Shown: piece by piece, positions 61,517 through 64,000 of the stretch
Position numbering within the stretch: position 1 is the first letter of the stretch
Layout of the letters: each line of letters opens with the position of its first letter
NCBI GenBank assembly: GCA_044507625.1
Contig: JBIQJE010000006.1
Span: 122,176 to 186,175, forward strand
Origin: Hyphomicrobium_A sp044507625
GTDB taxonomy: Bacteria > Pseudomonadota > Alphaproteobacteria > Rhizobiales > Hyphomicrobiaceae
DNA length: 64,000 nt
Direction of reading: 5' to 3'
Translations under genes and position numbers: made by a program
Notes under the pieces: model-generated
What the model saw: only the letters and a program-made list of their open reading frames with translations
Told to the model about the DNA's origin: nothing
Databases searched by the model: none

Positions 61517-62149
61517 ATGTCTAAAGTCGAGGGACTATTACCCATCAAGGGCAGGAGCATTCGACTGCGGAGAGTATTGGTATTCTGGCCCGCTTTCGCT
61601 GAGCGGCTGCTCGTAATCGCTTTTCTCGTGTTTGGGATGCTGACACTTCACTATCCCAATGCAAACGCGCAGCAAGATCCAAAATCCGAGATCACTCGGT
61701 TGCAGGACGAGTGGAGCAAGGATGCCGCCGCAATAGATAGCCTGCTGGCGGACCGGCAGTGCGACAAAGCATGGGATCTTTTGCTTAAGCACGTCATGAT
61801 GGGCAATCGGCAAGCGTTCTTGAAAACGGCGGGAGCGATTGGTGCAATTCATGGGCCCGCGCTTCGGTTGCCCGGCGCGCCGACAGATGCGCTGTCTACC
61901 CTGAGGATAATGACCAGCTTTGCTGCTCTCGCACTAGACGGTGAGCACGCGCAGGCAGCTCGGAATTTTTTGGCGCTACTGACCGTGTTTCGCGCGCCGT
62001 GCGGCGAAGACTTCGACGCCGCCGCGTGTCACAAGTACGTCCTCGAACAAAATATCGTGCCCTCACGTGAGGCGTTCTTGAAAGAGATCGCCAACTATCG
62101 TTCAACGGCCAACGCAGGCGCGTTTTGTGCTGCGCAGCCCCACCCATAG
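61517..62149 (+). CDS. orphan hypothetical protein, probably secreted
   Basis: This is a protein of up to 210 residues (the frame is open to 61457). A hydrophobic stretch RLLVIAFLVFGMLTLHYPN and then ANAQQDPKSE suggest an uncleaved or late signal sequence; with ATG 61517 the N-region is about 30 residues. The mature part is helical, with pairs of cysteines (DRQCDKAW, RAPCGEDFDAAACHKY, AFCAAQPHP). Codon use is visibly less GC-rich than neighbours. No family was recognised. It occupies the position of trmD downstream of rimM, which suggests acquisition or rearrangement. Start uncertain. Confidence 0.5.
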   Translation: MSKVEGLLPIKGRSIRLRRVLVFWPAFAERLLVIAFLVFGMLTLHYPNANAQQDPKSEITRLQDEWSKDAAAIDSLLADRQCDKAWDLLLKHVMMGNRQAFLKTAGAIGAIHGPALRLPGAPTDALSTLRIMTSFAALALDGEHAQAARNFLALLTVFRAPCGEDFDAAACHKYVLEQNIVPSREAFLKEIANYRSTANAGAFCAAQPHP

Positions 62150-62429
62150 CGCTCGTCAGCGTGATGGTTTTTCGACTCCCGACGGGCGGGCTACGACAGG
62201 AATCACCCCATCGAAACACTCGCGGAATGTCGCGTTTGCCACGCGCGGTAGCGTCCGAGTTGGGAAGATCAACCGCTTGGCAGTGCTGTAGTCCACTTTC
62301 GTTAGCGGGATTCGAGCAGACCTTCGCCGTGATAGTTCGCTACACGCAAGCGTGTCTGCTTCTGGCCCGTATCTGACGCTCGTCGATCAGCCCCCGATGC
62401 CCGCCGGCGATGACGGGGACCGAAGAAAC

Positions 62430-63680
62430 CTAAACCCTCTCCCCCCTCAACAATCTTGGCACATCACCCGTCAGCCCCGCCGCTTCGTTCACGAAAAAGC
62501 GCTTCAGCGCCGGCGCGCGGTCCACCAGCCCGAGGCCCACCTCCCGCACCGAGCGCAGCAGCGGCTGATCGCTGGCGAAAAGCCGGTTGATGCCGTCGAA
62601 CGCCGCTGTCGAAGCCGCCGAGTCGAAACGGCGCCACCGCTCGTAGCGGCGGAGCGCCTGCGCATCGCCCGCATCGAAGCCGAGCCGCACGCTTTCCGCG
62701 ATCACCTCGCTCAGCGCCGCCACATCCCGCAAGCCGAGATTGAGCCCCTGCCCCGCAATGGGATGCACGCCGTGGGCGGCATCGCCTATGAGCGCGAAGC
62801 GCTCGCCGACGTATCGGCGTGCAAGGTGCATCGCGAGCGGCCAGGATTGCCGCGGCCCGGCGAGCGTGATGGCGCCAAGCCTGCCGCCGAAGCGCTTTTC
62901 GACTTCGGCGAGGAAAGCGGCATCGTCGAGCGCAAGAATGCGCGCGGCCTCGTCCGCATCCTCGCTCCACGTGATGCACGCGCGATTTTCCGTGAGAGGA
63001 AGGATGGCGAACGGCCCCGCCGGCAGGAAGTGCTGCACCGCGCGCCCGCCGTGCTCGCGCTCGTGGCGCACGGTGGTGACGATGCCGGTCTGCGGATAGT
63101 CCCATCCGATCAGCTTGATTCCGGCCGCTTCGCGCAGAGCCGATTTGCGCCCGTCGGCGGCGACGATGAGGCCCGCGCGCAACTCCCGCCCATCGGCGAG
63201 CTGCAGCCGCGCGCCCGCCTCGCCGATTGCAAAGCCCGTTGCCGTTGCCGGCGCAAGCAGCGTGATCGACGGATGATCCGCGATCCTCGCCCGCAACGCC
63301 GCCCCGAGCAGGCGCGCCGGAACGATATGGGTCGCCGTCTCGCCGCCCGTCGTGACGTTATCGTAGCTGAGCAGCACTGGCCGCACGCCGGCCTCGAGTC
63401 CGGAATCGGTGATGTCGATAGCGGTGACGGGCTGCGCCGCGCCCGCAACCGCCTCCCACACGCCGATCACCGAAAGCAGATGTCGCGAGGCCGCCGACAG
63501 CGCGAAAGCGCGGGCATCCGGCGCCGGCGATGCCGCCGGCGCGCGGTCGATCACCGCGATGCGGAAATCCTCGCCGAGCGCGTCGGCAAGGCTGCAGGCG
63601 AGCGCAAGACCCGCATAGCTGGCGCCGGAGATTGCGACATCGAAGCGAGCGGCCTCTTGCGGCATGTCCTGACCGATCAT
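62430..63680 (-). CDS. UbiH/UbiF/VisC-family FAD-dependent hydroxylase
   Basis: This is a 416-residue flavoprotein monooxygenase. The FAD fold VAISGASYAGLALACSLADA starts near residue 14, the middle DG motif is LIVAADGRKSALREAAGIKL, and the second FAD motif is FALIGDAAHGVHPIAGQGLNLGLRD. It is probably a ubiquinone ring hydroxylase. The first glycine motif (GxGxxG) has S at the second glycine, as in several family members. The ATG at 63680 is the proper start; the longer frame reads through tandem repeat C. Confidence 0.88.
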   Translation of the reverse strand: MIGQDMPQEAARFDVAISGASYAGLALACSLADALGEDFRIAVIDRAPAASPAPDARAFALSAASRHLLSVIGVWEAVAGAAQPVTAIDITDSGLEAGVRPVLLSYDNVTTGGETATHIVPARLLGAALRARIADHPSITLLAPATATGFAIGEAGARLQLADGRELRAGLIVAADGRKSALREAAGIKLIGWDYPQTGIVTTVRHEREHGGRAVQHFLPAGPFAILPLTENRACITWSEDADEAARILALDDAAFLAEVEKRFGGRLGAITLAGPRQSWPLAMHLARRYVGERFALIGDAAHGVHPIAGQGLNLGLRDVAALSEVIAESVRLGFDAGDAQALRRYERWRRFDSAASTAAFDGINRLFASDQPLLRSVREVGLGLVDRAPALKRFFVNEAAGLTGDVPRLLRGERV

Positions 63681-63688
63681 CTGGGCTA

Positions 63689-63828
63689 GAGTGCTTCCGG
63701 AAAAGTGGATGCCGGTTTTCCGATAAGAAGCACGGTTGATAAAGAGTGCTTCCGGAAAAGTGGATGCCGGTTTTCCGATAAGAAGCACGGTTGATAAAGA
63801 GTGTTCCCGAAAAGTGAGAGCCCGGTCA
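63689..63828. repeat. tandem intergenic repeat, family C (two identical 55-base units and a partial third)
   Basis: Units at 63689-63743 and 63744-63798 are identical; a diverged partial copy follows to 63828. Each contains GTGCTTC...GAAGCAC and CGGAAAA...TTTTCCG stems around GTGGATGCCGG, the same loop as family A. It starts just upstream of the UbiH-type start codon. Confidence 0.9.
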
Positions 63829-63961
63829 TGGCGAAGCCATGCAGCAACCACGTCCGATAGGACGCACGATCCAATAAAACGTTGCGGGGCATCGCCCCTT
63901 CGACGCCAACCTACGCCAGCGTCATCCTGCCCGCCAGCCGCACACCCCGCACAGAGGCCCC

Positions 63962-64000
63962 ATGTCGATCCCCGATACGCCGCAGAGCGCCCTCGACGCG
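63962..64000 (+). CDS. start of an unidentified gene, cut by the window edge
   Basis: An ATG at 63962, with CAGAGG 8 bases before it, opens a frame of 13 codons (SIPDTPQSALDA) to the window end. It is divergent from the UbiH-type gene. In other Hyphomicrobiales ftsK commonly lies beside this hydroxylase, but 13 residues do not allow identification. Confidence 0.4.
   Translation, partial: MSIPDTPQSALDA

Noticed and set aside
63681..63851. N-terminal extension of the UbiH-type protein
   Set aside because: It is translated from the tandem family C repeat; the conserved FAD fold begins just after ATG 63680.

Overview
The window is GC-rich, densely coded chromosomal DNA from an alphaproteobacterium, most likely of the order Hyphomicrobiales (Rhizobiales). 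The evidence is gene order typical of that group (fxsA/timA/mltA/smr; mnmE-mnmG-rsmG-parA-parB; leuS-lptE-holA; trxB near an LsrB/VtlR-type LysR; ftsY-mtaB-dapF; ffh-rpsP-rimM), an IalB-family protein, a phasin, a DUF1127 protein and hairpin-forming intergenic repeats of a kind common in these genomes. No rRNA, tRNA, CRISPR, transposase or phage gene was seen. Genus cannot be assigned from the sequence alone.

Layout. 0-7 kb: envelope and housekeeping genes (fxsA, Tim44-like, mltA, smr, IalB, a TrmH-type methyltransferase, a quinone oxidoreductase, a DUF2865 protein), then a repeat cluster and a pair of degenerate parS sites. 7-16 kb: a sterol-desaturase-type hydroxylase, a YyaL-type thioredoxin-domain protein, and the mnmE-mnmG-rsmG-parA-parB cluster with parS sites between mnmE and mnmG and inside rsmG. 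This is the chromosome segregation module and implies that the replication origin is near. 16-25 kb: hisE, coaA, an unidentified gene backed by a terminator, adenosine kinase, holA, lptE, leuS and a PLP-homeostasis gene.

25-32 kb is the most accessory-looking part: a LURP-one-like protein, a hipBA toxin-antitoxin pair with five palindromic operators at about 50-bp steps, a SemiSWEET sugar transporter, two small zinc-protease-like genes, a methyltransferase, and a LysR gene divergent from a DUF1127 gene. 31-44 kb: leuC, the LsrB-type regulator, a secreted beta-propeller protein, trxB, a multi-spanning membrane protein, an MFS transporter, typA, a PepSY-like secreted protein, a Pif1/RecD-like helicase and a phasin whose promoter region carries two PhaR-like sites.

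44-64 kb: biosynthesis (dapB, gpmA, leuB, asd, dapF), protein targeting and tRNA modification (two tandem YciB/IspZ paralogues, ftsY, mtaB), a PQQ-type sugar dehydrogenase, a secreted pentapeptide-repeat protein, ffh-rpsP-(GrlR-like)-rimM, an orphan gene where trmD would normally sit, and a UbiH-type hydroxylase. Three enzymes of the aspartate/diaminopimelate route (asd, dapB, dapF) and two of leucine synthesis (leuC, leuB) are present but scattered. Both SRP GTPases (FtsY and Ffh) lie within 8 kb.

The strongest non-gene signals are the phased HipB operator ladder, a 27-bp composite parS repeat, and two related intergenic repeat families whose stems differ by compensating changes while an 11-nt loop stays constant.
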